This document shows, piece after piece, positions 35,179-44,706 of a stretch of 64,000 nt of DNA; within the stretch, counting starts at the first letter, position 1, and every line of letters starts with the position of its first letter. Location of the stretch: the NCBI GenBank assembly GCA_903819975.1, contig CAIJFI010000017.1:186001-250000 (forward strand), written 5' to 3'. A program made the position numbers and the translations under genes. The notes under the pieces were generated by a model that had not been told where the DNA came from, did not search any database, and saw nothing but the letters and a program-made list of their open reading frames with translations. Origin of the DNA: an uncultured Bacteroidota bacterium. Lineage in GTDB: Bacteria; Bacteroidota; Bacteroidia; Chitinophagales; Chitinophagaceae.

Positions 35179-36086
35179 TAATTTGTATTTGAAGTGACTT
35201 GTAAAAAATAATCCTCTAGCGAATTTCTCGTCTCAACTCCCACCAAACCCACGCCAGCATTGATTAAAGATGCATTTAATAATGGTATTTCATAGTCAGG
35301 TATACGTAAATAAATACCATCCTTTCTTTGTAATAAATAATTACTAAAGCTTCCAGATAAAATTACTTGTAAGCTTTGTGCATCATTGGTAGTTTTAACA
35401 TGTACAATCATTTTAGTCGGATCCAATAATTTTTGAATTGGCCCTTCGGCTACTTTTTGTCCTTTATGTATGATCATAATTTGAGTAGCCATTTGTTCTA
35501 TCTCTGACAACAAATGCGAAGACACTAAAACGGTTTTACCTTCCTCTCTTGCAAGCGATTGAATTAAATTTCTTATATCAGATATACCCTGTGGATCCAA
35601 TCCATTAGTAGGTTCGTCTAATATTATTAAAGATGGATTGTGAACAAGCGCGATTGCAATTCCTAAACGCTGTTTCATTCCTAATGAAAAACTCTGCACT
35701 TTATCTTTAGACCTATCCATTAATCCCACTTTTACCAAAGTGTTGTCAATGTTAGCATTTGTAATTTTCTTACTGCGTAATTTTGCAAATAATTGCAAAT
35801 GCTCTTTGGCAGTTAAATAAGGATATAAATCTGGACGCTCAATTATAGCACCTACCTCTTCTAATATAGCGGTTCTGTTTGCTTCTAAGGACTTGCCAAA
35901 CAACTCAATGCTTCCACTTGTTGGGTGTATTAAAGAAAGTAACATTCTTATGGTAGTACTCTTGCCAGAACCGTTCTGACCTAAAAAGCCAAAAACCTCA
36001 CCTTGATTCACGCTAAAACTTAACCCATCCACCGCTTTTAAAGCGCCAAAGTGTTTACTTAGTTGATTTACTTGTATCACAGACAT
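35178..36086 (-). CDS. ABC transporter ATP-binding protein (ABC-2 partner)
   Basis: 302 residues: Walker A GQNGSGKST (about 38-46), signature SLGMKQRLGIA, Walker B IILDEPTNGLDPQG, His switch SSHLLSE, and a C-terminal domain of about 85 residues of NatA/BcrA type. Start ATG 36086 lies 11 bases beyond the terminator of the atp operon (36098-36126), so it must depend on read-through or on a promoter inside or before the hairpin. It is the first gene of the ATPase-permease-LolA-like unit. Confidence 0.9.
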   Translation of the reverse strand: MSVIQVNQLSKHFGALKAVDGLSFSVNQGEVFGFLGQNGSGKSTTIRMLLSLIHPTSGSIELFGKSLEANRTAILEEVGAIIERPDLYPYLTAKEHLQLFAKLRSKKITNANIDNTLVKVGLMDRSKDKVQSFSLGMKQRLGIAIALVHNPSLIILDEPTNGLDPQGISDIRNLIQSLAREEGKTVLVSSHLLSEIEQMATQIMIIHKGQKVAEGPIQKLLDPTKMIVHVKTTNDAQSLQVILSGSFSNYLLQRKDGIYLRIPDYEIPLLNASLINAGVGLVGVETRNSLEDYFLQVTSNTN

Positions 36087-36097
36087 ACTATAATAAC

Positions 36098-36126
36098 AAA
36101 AAACCCCGAACTAAGTTCGGGGTTTT
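36098..36126 (-). terminator. Terminator of the atp operon
   Basis: A 12-bp perfect stem (AAAACCCCGAAC/GTTCGGGGTTTT) with TAA loop, then six T on the minus strand. It follows atpA by 22 bases, so atpG is not part of this transcript. Confidence 0.9.
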
Positions 36127-36148
36127 GTATCAAAATAATTGTCTTTAA

Positions 36149-37726
36149 CTATTTGTATTGAGGGATTAAGCTATTCGCTAAATCTACCATTTGTTTTAAT
36201 CCGTCTTCAGGTAAGTTTCCTTTCTTGAATTCGGCTAATACATTTGGTAATTTGTTGCTCATTTCTAATAAGAAGTGTGCTTCAAATTCTTTCACGTTTT
36301 TAACCGCTACTTCTTTTAACAAACCTTGTGTACCCAAGTAGATAATTGCTACTTGTTTTTCCACTGTAAATGGAGTGTATTGAGCTTGCTTTAAGATTTC
36401 TACGTTTCTTGCACCTTTGTCAATTACGTTTTTAGTAGCTGGATCCAAATCACCACCAAATTTAGAGAAGGCCTCTAACTCACGGTATAATGCTTGGTCT
36501 AATTTTAAAGTACCAGATACTTTTTTCATTGACTTGATCTGCGCGTTACCACCCACACGGCTAACAGAAATACCTACGTTAATCGCTGGACGAATACCTG
36601 CGTTAAACAAGTTACCCTCCAAGAAAATTTGACCGTCGGTAATTGAGATTACGTTTGTTGGAATATATGCAGATACGTCACCTGCTTGAGTTTCAATAAT
36701 TGGTAATGCTGTTAATGAACCACCACCTTTTACCAAATGCTTGATAGAAGCTGGTAAGTCATTCATGTTTTTAGCGATGTCGTCATTTGCAATAACTTTC
36801 GCAGCACGCTCTAATAAACGGCTATGCAAGTAGAATACGTCACCTGGATAAGCCTCACGACCTGGCGGACGACGTAATAACAAAGATACCTCACGGTAAG
36901 CCACCGCTTGTTTTGATAAGTCATCAAATACAATTAATGCTGGTTTACCACAATCACGGAAAAACTCACCAACTGCTGCACCCGCAAATGGAGCGTAGAA
37001 TTGTTGTGGAGCTGGATCCGCTGCAGAAGCCGCAACGATTGTTGTATAAGCCATTGCACCATTGTCCTCTAATGTTTTCATAACACCAGCAATCGTAGAT
37101 GCTTTTTGACCAATCGCAACATAGATACAATATACAGGTTGACCTGCATCGTAGAATTCTTTTTGATTGATAATTGTGTCCACACAAATAGCTGTTTTAC
37201 CAGTTTGACGGTCACCAATTACCAACTCACGTTGTCCACGACCAATTGGAATCATTGCGTCAATCGCTTTGATACCTGTTTGTAATGGCTCTTTTACAGG
37301 CTCACGGAAAATTACCCCTGGCGCTTTACGCTCCAATGGCATTTCATATAATTCACCTTTAATAGGACCTTTACCATCAATTGGCTCGCCCAACATATTA
37401 ATAACACGGCCTACTAAACCATCTCCTACTTTAATAGAAGCGATTTGACCAGTTCTTTTTACTTTGTTGCCTTCTTTAATGCCTTTGCTATCACCCATCA
37501 ATACCACACCCACATTGTCTTCTTCCAAGTTTAATGCAATAGCTTTAACGCCGTTTTCAAACTCTACTAGCTCACCACTACTAACGCCATTTAAACCATA
37601 CACACGGGCAATACCATCACCCACTTGTAATACGGTACCCACTTCTTCCAAATCTGCAGAAGCATTAAAGTTGCTTAATTGCTGTCTTAGGATGGCTGAA
37701 ATTTCATCTGGTTTAATATCCACCAT
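36149..37726 (-). CDS. atpA: ATP synthase subunit alpha
   Basis: Non-catalytic nucleotide-binding subunit of F1. 525 residues; N-terminal beta barrel, Walker [10 protein letters not shown] (about 170-178), [11 protein letters not shown]alker B, arginine-finger region in [15 protein letters not shown]. Full length. Followed by a terminator rather than by atpG. Last gene of the B-E-F-H-A set. Confidence 0.98.
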   Translation of the reverse strand: MVDIKPDEISAILRQQLSNFNASADLEEVGTVLQVGDGIARVYGLNGVSSGELVEFENGVKAIALNLEEDNVGVVLMGDSKGIKEGNKVKRTGQIASIKVGDGLVGRVINMLGEPIDGKGPIKGELYEMPLERKAPGVIFREPVKEPLQTGIKAIDAMIPIGRGQRELVIGDRQTGKTAICVDTIINQKEFYDAGQPVYCIYVAIGQKASTIAGVMKTLEDNGAMAYTTIVAASAADPAPQQFYAPFAGAAVGEFFRDCGKPALIVFDDLSKQAVAYREVSLLLRRPPGREAYPGDVFYLHSRLLERAAKVIANDDIAKNMNDLPASIKHLVKGGGSLTALPIIETQAGDVSAYIPTNVISITDGQIFLEGNLFNAGIRPAINVGISVSRVGGNAQIKSMKKVSGTLKLDQALYRELEAFSKFGGDLDPATKNVIDKGARNVEILKQAQYTPFTVEKQVAIIYLGTQGLLKEVAVKNVKEFEAHFLLEMSNKLPNVLAEFKKGNLPEDGLKQMVDLANSLIPQYK

Positions 37727-37754
37727 AACTGTTTATTTTAATTATATGATTTTA

Positions 37755-38321
37755 CTATTTTATTATCTTACCTACAAACTCGTTGTTTGTAAATTGTCTT
37801 TTAATATCTTTTAAGTCTCTAGCAATACTAGCATCCAATAAATTGTTGTTGAATTCTAAAACAAATCCACCAATCAAGCTTTCGTCTGTCTTAGTAGTTA
37901 ATTCAACAGTAGCGAAATTATTTTCTGCTTTCACTTTGTTTTCAATTGACTTTTTCAAATCATCACTCACTTCTACTGCAGTAGTCAATGTAACTTGGTG
38001 AATCCCTTTTATTTCATTGTATTGCTCAATAAAAGCTATTGCCATTTCTGGTAAATCACTTTCACGACCCTTTTTCACCAACAATACAGTAAAAGAACTT
38101 GTCAACAAGCTCACCTTATCCTTTGTAACAGCACCAATGATGCTATTTTTTTGATCTGCATTAATAATTGGACTGCGCAACAAATTCACAAACTCGCGAC
38201 TTGCCTCACAAACGGCATGCACATACTTCATGTCTGCATATACCACTTCCAATTGACCTTGCTCTTGAGCAAGCCCTAGTAAGCTTTTTGCGTATCTACC
38301 TGCTAAACGTGCGTTCGACAT
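37755..38321 (-). CDS. atpH: ATP synthase subunit delta
   Basis: 188 residues. F1 stator subunit joining alpha subunits to the peripheral stalk. N-terminal helix bundle begins NARLAGRYAKSLLGLAQEQG, C-terminus has ATKTDESLIGGFVLEF-like GG motif. Lies five bases after the atpF stop and 28 bases before atpA. Confidence 0.95.
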   Translation of the reverse strand: MSNARLAGRYAKSLLGLAQEQGQLEVVYADMKYVHAVCEASREFVNLLRSPIINADQKNSIIGAVTKDKVSLLTSSFTVLLVKKGRESDLPEMAIAFIEQYNEIKGIHQVTLTTAVEVSDDLKKSIENKVKAENNFATVELTTKTDESLIGGFVLEFNNNLLDASIARDLKDIKRQFTNNEFVGKIIK

Positions 38322-38326
38322 TTTTT

Positions 38327-38839
38327 TTAATTTAATTTAACCCCGTCTGCTAATTGCTTAATATAAGATTCTTGATCTGCCTTGTTAGACAATTCTTTTC
38401 TTAATACTTTTTCTGCTACTTCAATAACCAATGTACCCACCTGATTTTTAACTTCAGTGATAGCTGCATTTTTTTGTTGTGTTATTGCTAATTGCGCATC
38501 CGCTAAAATTCTATCGTATTCCGACTTCGCTTTATCCTTTGCTTCTGCAACCATTTTATCTGAAGCTTCTTTTGCTTCCTTAATTAATGTTGCTCTTTCT
38601 TCACGCGCTTTTGCTAATAATGCTTCATTTTCATTTTGCATTGCAGCAATTTCAGCTTTCATTTTATCTGCACGCAACAATGCTTCTTCAATACCGCTCT
38701 CACGATCGGCAATTGCTTTTAACATTGGCTTCCATGCAAACTTGCCTAAAACAATCAATAAAACTAAAAACGCAATTGTATTCCAAAACACCAATCCGAT
38801 GTCTGGTAATACTAATGGGTTAATTTCTAATATGAACAT
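38327..38839 (-). CDS. atpF: ATP synthase subunit b
   Basis: 170 residues. One N-terminal TM helix (about 12-32, GLVFWNTIAFLVLLIVLGKFAW), then a long charged helix forming the peripheral stalk dimer. Begins 93 bases after the atpE stop, with a stable hairpin in that gap. Confidence 0.96.
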   Translation of the reverse strand: MFILEINPLVLPDIGLVFWNTIAFLVLLIVLGKFAWKPMLKAIADRESGIEEALLRADKMKAEIAAMQNENEALLAKAREERATLIKEAKEASDKMVAEAKDKAKSEYDRILADAQLAITQQKNAAITEVKNQVGTLVIEVAEKVLRKELSNKADQESYIKQLADGVKLN

Positions 38840-38875
38840 AAGATTCGTTTATCTTAATTAATAATTTCAAAGTTA

Positions 38876-38909
38876 AAATAGGCCCATCGCCCTGTGCTAG
38901 GGCCTATTT
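38876..38909 (-). terminator. Stable hairpin between atpE and atpF
   Basis: 10-bp stem (38876-38885 with 38900-38909), 14-base loop, 24 bases past the atpE stop. The following minus-strand sequence TATTTTAACTTTG has only a weak T-tract, so read-through is expected. Could stop or stabilise the atpBE message. Confidence 0.65.
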
Positions 38910-38932
38910 AGTTTCTTGGATATCCAAGTTGA

Positions 38933-39160
<228 letters not shown>

Positions 39161-39187
39161 TTATTGAAAAAAGCGTTTATAATTATT

Positions 39188-40351
39188 TTAGTGATGAGCA
39201 GCATCTGCATGTTCATGATGATGTTCTTCGTTTGCCATACCAATGTACATAGCCGTTAACATGGTAAAAATGTAAGCTTGCAAGAAGGCAACCAAACATT
39301 CAATCATACCAATGAAAACAGCAAATGGAACTGCAATAGCAGAAGCAAACACCGTCTTGAATATAAAAATGATACAAATCAAACTTAATACTAGAATGTG
39401 GCCCGCTGTAATGTTCGCGAATAAACGAATCATTAAAGAGATAGGCTTAGTAAATACACCAATTAATTCAATTGGTGCCAAGAATAACTTCATACTCCAG
39501 TGCATGCCTGGCATCCAGAAAATGTGTTGCCAATAATTTTTATTAGCACTTAAATTCACAACTACAAACACACATACCGCTAACATCATTGTGAAAGCAA
39601 TATTACCACTCACATTAGCTCCACCTGGGAAGAAAGGAATTAATCCTAAAAAATTATTCGTTAAAATCAAGAAGAACACGGTCAATAAAAAAGGCATGAA
39701 CTTAGCATACTTCTTTTTACCAATATTTGGGATCGCTAAATCATCTCTTACAAATAATACAATTGGCTCCATGAAAGACTGTAAGCCTTTAGGTGCAGAA
39801 GTAACTCCTGTTTTCTTATAAGCAGCTGCTGCGTTTAAGAAAATAAACAAGATGATAAATACTGATATAAATAAACTAGCAACGTTTTTAGTAATAGAGA
39901 TGTCAATTAATTGCTTATTTGCTTCTTCATCAACAGCACCTATTTCGTTTACTATCTTTAACTTCCCTTCAACTAGTTTGTAATTAAAATTTCCTTTGAA
40001 TACTATTGGTTCATGATGTTCGTCTACTAAATTAGCAGAAGAAAATACTTCAAAACCTTTTGATGTTTTTAAAATCACTGGTAAAGCAACTGAAGTGTGA
40101 CCCCATAAGTGCCAACTATGATCGTCTTTAATGTGTTCTAAAATTGTTTCAGTTACATTAAACGCCTTTGCTTCATGAGCAGTTGTTGCTGAATGTGTTT
40201 CTGCACCTGCTAATTGGCTTGCAGTATCATGAGCTGCAGTATTTGAATCCAAACTCACTGCTTTTTCATTAGCCAATAATGGATTTGAAATAGCCAATGC
40301 TAAAAAGCTGAAACTCGCTACCAATAAAGTTTTTATACGTAAAAGGGACAT
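39188..40351 (-). CDS. atpB: ATP synthase subunit a with exported N-terminal domain
   Basis: 387 residues from ATG 40351, longer than the E. coli subunit a (271). A signal peptide (about 1-26, MSLLRIKTLL..) is followed by a periplasmic domain of about 110 residues, then the membrane part. The essential Arg of the proton channel is in LMIRLFANITAGH, near residue 307. An N-terminal extension of this kind is known from Bacteroidota. The start at 40405 is rejected because it would span the promoter. First gene of the atp operon. Confidence 0.95.
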   Translation of the reverse strand: MSLLRIKTLLVASFSFLALAISNPLLANEKAVSLDSNTAAHDTASQLAGAETHSATTAHEAKAFNVTETILEHIKDDHSWHLWGHTSVALPVILKTSKGFEVFSSANLVDEHHEPIVFKGNFNYKLVEGKLKIVNEIGAVDEEANKQLIDISITKNVASLFISVFIILFIFLNAAAAYKKTGVTSAPKGLQSFMEPIVLFVRDDLAIPNIGKKKYAKFMPFLLTVFFLILTNNFLGLIPFFPGGANVSGNIAFTMMLAVCVFVVVNLSANKNYWQHIFWMPGMHWSMKLFLAPIELIGVFTKPISLMIRLFANITAGHILVLSLICIIFIFKTVFASAIAVPFAVFIGMIECLVAFLQAYIFTMLTAMYIGMANEEHHHEHADAAHH

Positions 40352-40371
40352 GATACTCTCAAAATTTGCGG

Positions 40372-40379
40372 CAAAGATA
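40372..40379 (-). promoter_or_regulatory. Promoter -7 box of the atp operon
   Basis: TATCTTTG, exact TAnnTTTG, 20 bases before the atpB ATG in a 136-base gap. Nothing upstream matches a -33 TTTG at 19-20 bases. It supports 40351 as the start. Confidence 0.7.
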
Positions 40380-40487
40380 GGAAGAAAGCCGCTGAAAATG
40401 AGCAATTATTAATAGAAACTTAAGGTCAATTATAAAAAAGTGGAATCAGGCAATCTACTGATAATCAATGACTTGAAAAAAATAGCC

Positions 40488-42287
40488 TTATTTTTTTTGA
40501 GCAAACTGCATTTCGGTCAAAGTAGCATAAAATCCGCCCTGTTGTAATAGCTCATTATGGGTACCCATTTCCTTTATCTCTCCCTTGTCCAAAACAATGA
40601 TTTTATTGGCCTTTCGGATGGTTGATAATCGGTGTGCAATCACAATTGAGGTTCTACCTTTAATTAACGCATCAATGGCGCGTTCAATTAACTGCTCGCT
40701 CTCTGTGTCGATAGACGAAGTTGCTTCGTCCAGAATTAAAATAGAAGGGTTGTACAATAATGCACGTATAAAACTTAATAATTGTCTTTGTCCCAAACTT
40801 AATGTTGCTCCTCTTTCCATTACATGATAATCATACCCACCCGGCAATTGCATAATAAAATCATGCATGCCAATCATTTTTGCAGCTTCATATACCTGCT
40901 CTTTTGAAATGGATTCATTACGCAAAGTAATATTATCATACACCGAACCAGAAAACAAAAACACATCTTGCAATACCACTCCTACCGAGGCTCTTAAGCG
41001 ATCCAAGGAATAAGATTCAATTGGATGATCATCTAATAAAATGGCACCAGATTGATATGGATATAATCTGTTTAATATACTTATGATGGACGTCTTGCCA
41101 CTTCCTGTATGTCCAACTAAAGCAACTGTTTGTCCAGCCTCTACTTTAAAATTAATTCCTTTTAACACCCAACTAGGTTCTTGGTATGCGAACTGCACAT
41201 CCTTAAATTCTATTTTACCATTTATATGCGCAGGTGCATAAGTTCCATCATTAATAGTTACATCTTTATTATCTAATACCTTAAACACACGCTCGGCCGC
41301 CACCATACCCATTTGTAGCACATTAAACTTATCTGCAATCATTCTTAATGGTCTAAAAATCTGATTCAGAAATAATATAAATGCTACCAACATTCCCGCA
41401 TCTAAAGATTGTCCAGCAACCCACCAAACAATAAGTCCAATACTTAACGCCAACACTACTTCTACAACTGGAAAGAATACCGAATAAGCAAATATCGCTT
41501 TGATGTTTGCAAGTTTATGCTGCTCGTTGATTTTAGTAAATTTTTTCAGTTCCTTTTCTTCCGCCGCAAATGCTTGTACCACTTGCATACCAGAAATATG
41601 CTCTTGTACAAATGCATTTAATGCAGCTACCGCATTACGTACTTGAATAAAACTTTTATTTACACTTTCCTTAAAAAAATAAGTGGCTACTAACATTATA
41701 GGAAACGGAATCAAACAAATTAGCGTCAACTTCCAATTAATTACAAACATGGTTGTAAGTGTAACTATAATAGTAAGCAAATCCGCTAAAATTGGAATCA
41801 AACCATCACTAAAAATATCATTAATACTTTCAATATCATTTATGGTTCTTGTGGTAAGCGTACCAATAGGTGTCTGGTCAAATTGACGCATTTCCCAATG
41901 CATAATTTTTTCATAAACAGTGTTGCGTAAATCTCTAACAACCTGTTGTCCCAGCCATGCCATTCCAAATGTGAAAAAGAAACGTGTAATGGTTTCAATA
42001 ATTATGAAGCCAACCTGAAATAATGTAATTGCAATAATTAATTTAGTAATATCCCCAAATGCAGCTACTGGTAAAAAAAACTTGACCCATACTGGAAGTG
42101 TAATGGCTTTGCCAATTGCAATATTTACAGTGGACTGAATTAAATAAGGCCTAACAGGTGTCGCAAAAGCCAATAAAATAGCCAATATCACATTGCTCCA
42201 AAATATAAATCGATAGGGCTTTACAAAGGAAAAAACTCTTTTTAAAATAGAGCGCTTAAACATAGATTTTGACTGTGTGGTGGACAT
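40488..42287 (-). CDS. ABC exporter, fused permease-ATPase (MsbA-like)
   Basis: 599 residues: membrane domain (about 1-330, six TM helices), then ATPase with Walker A VGHTGSGKT, Q-loop, signature TLSLGQRQL, Walker B ILILDEATSSID and switch His in IVIAHRLSTI. Half-transporter that functions as a homo- or heterodimer. Lipid or drug export is inferred. A -7 box (42295-42302, TAACTTTG) lies seven bases before ATG 42287. Another gene of this type begins at 63786. Confidence 0.9.
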   Translation of the reverse strand: MSTTQSKSMFKRSILKRVFSFVKPYRFIFWSNVILAILLAFATPVRPYLIQSTVNIAIGKAITLPVWVKFFLPVAAFGDITKLIIAITLFQVGFIIIETITRFFFTFGMAWLGQQVVRDLRNTVYEKIMHWEMRQFDQTPIGTLTTRTINDIESINDIFSDGLIPILADLLTIIVTLTTMFVINWKLTLICLIPFPIMLVATYFFKESVNKSFIQVRNAVAALNAFVQEHISGMQVVQAFAAEEKELKKFTKINEQHKLANIKAIFAYSVFFPVVEVVLALSIGLIVWWVAGQSLDAGMLVAFILFLNQIFRPLRMIADKFNVLQMGMVAAERVFKVLDNKDVTINDGTYAPAHINGKIEFKDVQFAYQEPSWVLKGINFKVEAGQTVALVGHTGSGKTSIISILNRLYPYQSGAILLDDHPIESYSLDRLRASVGVVLQDVFLFSGSVYDNITLRNESISKEQVYEAAKMIGMHDFIMQLPGGYDYHVMERGATLSLGQRQLLSFIRALLYNPSILILDEATSSIDTESEQLIERAIDALIKGRTSIVIAHRLSTIRKANKIIVLDKGEIKEMGTHNELLQQGGFYATLTEMQFAQKK

Positions 42288-42294
42288 AGGAGAA

Positions 42295-42302
42295 CAAAGT
42301 TA
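42295..42302 (-). promoter_or_regulatory. -7 box of the ABC exporter
   Basis: TAACTTTG on the minus strand (exact TAnnTTTG), seven bases before ATG 42287, predicting a leaderless or very short-leader mRNA. Divergent from rel. Confidence 0.6.
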
Positions 42303-42358
42303 CATTATATAGGTGTTGTTTGTAAAAATCATGTGGCTTTTACGTATTTTCGTAATGA

Positions 42359-44617
42359 ATGGATTATACCGACGACGATATTAAACCCCAAATTGTAAGC
42401 CAATACAATTTAGATGAAGAACAAGAAAAAAAAGAAATTGTTCGTCAATACCGTGCCCTATTGCGCGCATTAAGACCTAAGATTAAAAAAGGCGATAAAG
42501 AATTATTAAGAACTGCTTTTGAAATGGCTGCCAATGCGCATAAAACAATGCGTCGTAAAAGTGGTGAGCCTTATATATTTCATCCCATTGCTGTTGCCAT
42601 GATTTGCGTGGAAGAAATTGGGCTTGGCGTAAGAAGTACTATTTGCGCATTATTACATGATACCGTAGAAGATACTGACATTACTTTGGATGATATAAAA
42701 AGTGAATTTGGAAATGAGATTGCCAAAATTGTTGATGGGCTTACCAAGATCTCAACAGTGATGGATACCAATAGTAGTCAACAGGCCGAGAATTTTAAAA
42801 AGATTTTATTGACCCTTACCGACGATCCAAGAGTAATCCTAATAAAATTGTCAGATCGCTTGCACAATATGCGTACGCTGGATTCTATGAAACAAGAGAA
42901 ACAACTCAAAATTTCATCGGAAACAATATGGGTATATGCCCCACTAGCACATCGAATGGGCTTGTACAATATTAAGACAGAGTTAGAGGATTTATCCATG
43001 AAGTATTTGGAAGCAGATACTTACAAAGAGATTGCAAAAAAATTAGCTGAAACCAAGAGGGAACGTACTAAGTATATCAATGAATTTATTCGCCCATTAA
43101 AAGAAAAACTTGGCAACACAGGTTTTGAATTCGAAATTTATGGTCGTCCAAAAAGCATTCACTCTATTTGGAATAAAATAAAAAAGAAAGGCGTAAGCTT
43201 TGAAGAAGTTTATGACTTGTTTGCTATTAGAGTTATCCTTGATTCGCCTTTAGAAAGAGAAAAAGAAGATTGTTGGAAAGTGTATTCTATGGTAACTGAC
43301 GAATACCTTCCCTCACCCGAACGTTTAAGAGACTGGTTGAGTAATCCAAAGAGTAATGGATACGAAGCATTGCACACTACAGTAATGGGGCCGCAAGGAA
43401 AATGGGTAGAAGTGCAGATTCGCACAAAGAGAATGAACGAGATTGCCGAAAAGGGTTTAGCTGCCCATTTTAAATATAAAGAAGGGTCACAAAGCGAAGA
43501 CCGTTTTGATAAATGGTTTATGCAAATTCGCGAAGCATTAAGCAACCAAGACGAAGGCGGAATAGATTTTTTACAAGATTTTAAAACCTCTTTTTTAGCC
43601 GAAGAAATTTATGTATACACCCCTAAGGGCGATGTGAAAATGCTGCCTACCAATAGCTCGGCACTAGACTTTGCATTCTTTATTCACACAGCAATTGGTT
43701 CCAAATGTATTGGCGCTAAAGTGAATCACAAATTAGTTCCTATTAGCCATAAATTAAGAAGTGGAGACCAGATAGAAATTATAACAAGTAATAAGCAAAA
43801 GCCTACCGAAGACTGGTTAAACAATGTAGTAACAGCAAAGGCTAGAAATAGTATTAAAGATGCATTAAGAGAGGAGAAGAAAATTATTGCCGAAGAGGGA
43901 AAATATACTTTACAAAGAAAACTTGAGGGTATTGGGGCAGTTTACAATCCATACAACATAGATCAAGTAATGAACTATTATAAACTAAATAGTCAACTAG
44001 ATTTACTGTACCGAATTGCCACTAAATCTATCGATTTAAAAGAGCTTAAATTATTCCAGGTAATAGGTGATAAAATTGAATCGCCAAAACCAGTTAATGC
44101 GCCAATTGAACAAACGCATGAAACAAACATCAATCGTCCACTTCCTAAAAAGGATTCTGAATTAATTATTTTTGGTGAATCAAGCGATCAAATTCAATAT
44201 TCTTTAGCTAAATGTTGCAACCCAATTCCTGGGGATGATGTATTTGGATTTGTGAGTACAGGAAAGGGCTTGATCATTCATAGAACAACCTGTCCAAATG
44301 CAACTCAACTGCTAGCCAACTATGGCCACCGTGTAGTTAAAACCAAGTGGGCTAAAAATAAAGAAATCTCATTCCTAACAGGCCTTAGTATTATTGGCTT
44401 AGACGATGTAGGCGTAGTGAATAAAATCACCAATATAATTAGTGGAGATTTGAAAATTAACATAGCCGCCCTTACTATTGAATCTAAAGATGGCCTATTC
44501 CAAGGGACCATCAAAGTATATGTACACGATAAGGACGAGTTAGAAAGCTTAGTGGATAGAATTAAATCCCTAAATGGAATTCAACAAGTTAACAGATTCG
44601 ACACCGAAACTGTGTAA
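42359..44617 (+). CDS. rel: Bifunctional (p)ppGpp synthetase/hydrolase Rel
   Basis: 752 residues. N-terminal HD hydrolase (LLHDTVEDTDIT, about 98-110), synthetase domain (IYGRPKSIHSIWNKIKKK, YDLFAIRVIL, ending with GYEALHTTVMG), then TGS domain (IYVYTPKGDVKMLP), zinc-finger-like CCNPIPGDD and C-terminal ACT (INIAALTIESKDG). Both catalytic halves appear intact, so it makes and destroys the alarmone. ATG 42359; a TATTTTCG near-match to the -7 box (42345-42352) lies six bases before the start. Confidence 0.95.
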   Translation: MDYTDDDIKPQIVSQYNLDEEQEKKEIVRQYRALLRALRPKIKKGDKELLRTAFEMAANAHKTMRRKSGEPYIFHPIAVAMICVEEIGLGVRSTICALLHDTVEDTDITLDDIKSEFGNEIAKIVDGLTKISTVMDTNSSQQAENFKKILLTLTDDPRVILIKLSDRLHNMRTLDSMKQEKQLKISSETIWVYAPLAHRMGLYNIKTELEDLSMKYLEADTYKEIAKKLAETKRERTKYINEFIRPLKEKLGNTGFEFEIYGRPKSIHSIWNKIKKKGVSFEEVYDLFAIRVILDSPLEREKEDCWKVYSMVTDEYLPSPERLRDWLSNPKSNGYEALHTTVMGPQGKWVEVQIRTKRMNEIAEKGLAAHFKYKEGSQSEDRFDKWFMQIREALSNQDEGGIDFLQDFKTSFLAEEIYVYTPKGDVKMLPTNSSALDFAFFIHTAIGSKCIGAKVNHKLVPISHKLRSGDQIEIITSNKQKPTEDWLNNVVTAKARNSIKDALREEKKIIAEEGKYTLQRKLEGIGAVYNPYNIDQVMNYYKLNSQLDLLYRIATKSIDLKELKLFQVIGDKIESPKPVNAPIEQTHETNINRPLPKKDSELIIFGESSDQIQYSLAKCCNPIPGDDVFGFVSTGKGLIIHRTTCPNATQLLANYGHRVVKTKWAKNKEISFLTGLSIIGLDDVGVVNKITNIISGDLKINIAALTIESKDGLFQGTIKVYVHDKDELESLVDRIKSLNGIQQVNRFDTETV

Positions 44618-44679
44618 AAGTTAACCGCAATTAATGAGTATTTATGTTGGGATAAATAGGTAATCCTATTTTCTAGACT

Positions 44680-44687
44680 TATTTTTG
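44680..44687 (+). promoter_or_regulatory. -7 box of purA
   Basis: TATTTTTG, exact TAnnTTTG, 19 bases before ATG 44707. No -33 match at the expected distance. Confidence 0.55.
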
Positions 44688-44706
44688 TGTCCTCAAACAA
44701 CAAATC

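Noticed and set aside
38457-38861. 134-residue plus-strand frame across atpF
   Set aside because: Antisense shadow of a low-complexity helical gene rich in Ala, Glu and Lys codons.
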